Source: a virus
Reading direction: 5' to 3' (one strand)
Length of the DNA: 41,963 nucleotides
IMG/VR virus record: IMGVR_UViG_3300017971_000447
Coordinates: 1-41,963 of that record
Shown here: one piece after another, positions 41,067 through 41,963 of the stretch
How the letters are laid out: the number at the start of each line of letters is the position of its first letter
How positions within the stretch are numbered: the stretch's first letter is position 1
Translations under genes and position numbers: made by a program
Notes under the pieces: model-generated
Seen by the model: only the letters and a program-made list of their open reading frames with translations
Database searches by the model: none
Told to the model about the DNA's origin: nothing

Positions 41067-41085
41067 TCTATTCGAGGAGGGTAAA

Positions 41086-41963
41086 ATGGATTACTTGATT
41101 ATTGGCGGGGTATCAATAGGGGTTGTAGTAATTCTCTCAGCTATCGGGGCTTTTATCGTAGCCAAGGGGAATCCTGGCGTGGCGTTTAAGGTTTGGTTTA
41201 CATGGGTAAAGAAGTATGGACAGTACGGTCTTATCTTGGCGGCTGGGATATTTGCTGGGTTGATATCCGTAGCCTCGAAAAAAGAGATCGATGAGCAAGT
41301 GGAAGCTCGTGCTGGGGTAAATGTGAAAGCCGACTCTATCAAAGGTCAAATTGTGGAGGCCAATGCGACGGCAAAAGCTGAAATCGCAGTAGCCAAAGCC
41401 AAGGATGAAAACAAGAAAAAGGAACTCGAAGAGATTAAAAAGATCGAGGATCCGATGGAACGGCGGAAACGTCTTACGGAAATGCTTATTCTGGCTCTTG
41501 TGGTGGGCATTTTCGTGGGTTGCGCGGCAAAGCAAGCTCAGGAGTACATTTCGGCTATCCCCGAGCCTCTGGACGTATCTGAGTACGTTTCGGCGGCTGA
41601 AAAAGCCCCTGAGTTCTTTATTCCGGTGGAAGGGGGGTGTACCTTTGAGAAGCTACCTCTTCCGGCAGGGCTTTTGACTACGGAAATCGGGCAGAAGATC
41701 CAAATTTCAGGGGGTATCTTGATATCAGACTGCAAAGCCGAGCAACTGATTCTTTACCGCCAAGCGGCTGAGAAGTTTTATGTTGAACGGAATAATGTGG
41801 CTCTTGTCTATCAATCCCTGGATCAAGGATGCCGGAATATCGAAACGCTTTATCAGGAACAGTTGGAAATGGAGACCAATCCCGATTTATGGGAAAGTAT
41901 CGATTTTGAGGCGGGGTTTGCGGCGGGGGCCGCTACTTGTATTGGGATTACTTACGCGGTGAA
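41086..41963 (+). CDS. membrane/coiled-coil protein with nested lipoprotein start, partial
   Basis: ATG behind GAGGAGGG; the frame is open for 292 codons and runs off the window. Two N-terminal membrane segments (about 2-24 and 45-64) are followed by an Ala/Glu/Lys coiled coil (about 67-122). Then at residue 124 MERRKRLTEMLILALVVGIF begins a lipoprotein-type signal ending in VGC (Cys146). ATG 41455 has GAGGA four bases upstream, so a separate lipoprotein may start in frame. The rest is Cys-containing, ending in a Gly/Ala-rich hydrophobic part. A spanin-like lysis function is inferred; the gene end is not seen. Confidence 0.6.
   Translation, partial: MDYLIIGGVSIGVVVILSAIGAFIVAKGNPGVAFKVWFTWVKKYGQYGLILAAGIFAGLISVASKKEIDEQVEARAGVNVKADSIKGQIVEANATAKAEIAVAKAKDENKKKELEEIKKIEDPMERRKRLTEMLILALVVGIFVGCAAKQAQEYISAIPEPLDVSEYVSAAEKAPEFFIPVEGGCTFEKLPLPAGLLTTEIGQKIQISGGILISDCKAEQLILYRQAAEKFYVERNNVALVYQSLDQGCRNIETLYQEQLEMETNPDLWESIDFEAGFAAGAATCIGITYAV

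Noticed and set aside
41405-41677. Arg/Leu-rich open frame overlapping the last gene
   Set aside because: The frame starting at ATG 41086 is open throughout and has clear membrane, coiled-coil and signal features; the overlapping frame is an Arg/Ser/Leu-rich shadow.
1-41963. CRISPR arrays, insertion sequences, attachment sites, integrase
   Set aside because: No regularly spaced repeats, transposase or integrase motifs or flanking repeats were seen on reading the window.

Overview
The window is one contiguous, entirely plus-strand late-gene block of a tailed bacteriophage (or prophage) with a contractile tail (myovirus-type). Head genes, sheath, tube, tape measure, LysM adaptor, hub, spike, gp25-like wedge, gpJ-like and gpI-like wedge proteins, fibre and lysis genes follow the usual myophage order. 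No ribosomal RNA, tRNA, CRISPR or insertion sequence was seen. The host cannot be named. Strong AGGAGG-type ribosome binding sites, an SGNH esterase with an export signal and a possible lipoprotein in the lysis block fit a bacterial host with exported lipoproteins, perhaps Gram-negative. The coding strand is visibly purine-rich and G-rich. Genes are tightly packed, with many ATGA and TAATG stop/start overlaps.

Layout: 1-1155 holds the end of a DNA methyltransferase, a small unknown gene and an exported SGNH/sialate-esterase-like protein. 1252-4123 has a putative small terminase, several tiny Cys-pair proteins and two proteins sharing a Gly-rich start. 4120-8357 has the large terminase, a double zinc-ribbon protein, the portal, and a two-gene unit with its own promoter and terminator. 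8448-15336 has a very large protease-scaffold fusion, the major capsid protein with an inserted domain, a zinc-finger protein, and connector/neck proteins. 15346-19147 is a block of beta-rich, probably head-fibre or decoration proteins, tiny coupled ORFs and a membrane protein. 19131-23586 has a tail-completion protein, a probable tail terminator, the sheath and the tube. 23691-27830 has the tail assembly chaperone pair and the tape measure. 27830-36374 is the baseplate: CIS-tube-like protein, LysM, hub, spike, wedge proteins. 36384-39353 is a Gly-rich fibre. 39359 to the end is the lysis region: endolysin, membrane proteins, and a long open frame running out of the window.

The observations most worth following are possible recoding events in essential tail genes. 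The baseplate hub gene is interrupted by a single in-frame UGA (29455-29457). A small hairpin with an AGGU loop follows at the distance expected of a bacterial SECIS element, and no ribosome binding site precedes the second half. The tail assembly chaperone ends in UUU CGA UAG, a plausible +1 slip site that would join it to the next reading frame just upstream of the tape measure. A moron-like transcription unit lies between the portal and the protease, and a possible in-frame nested lipoprotein start lies in the lysis region.
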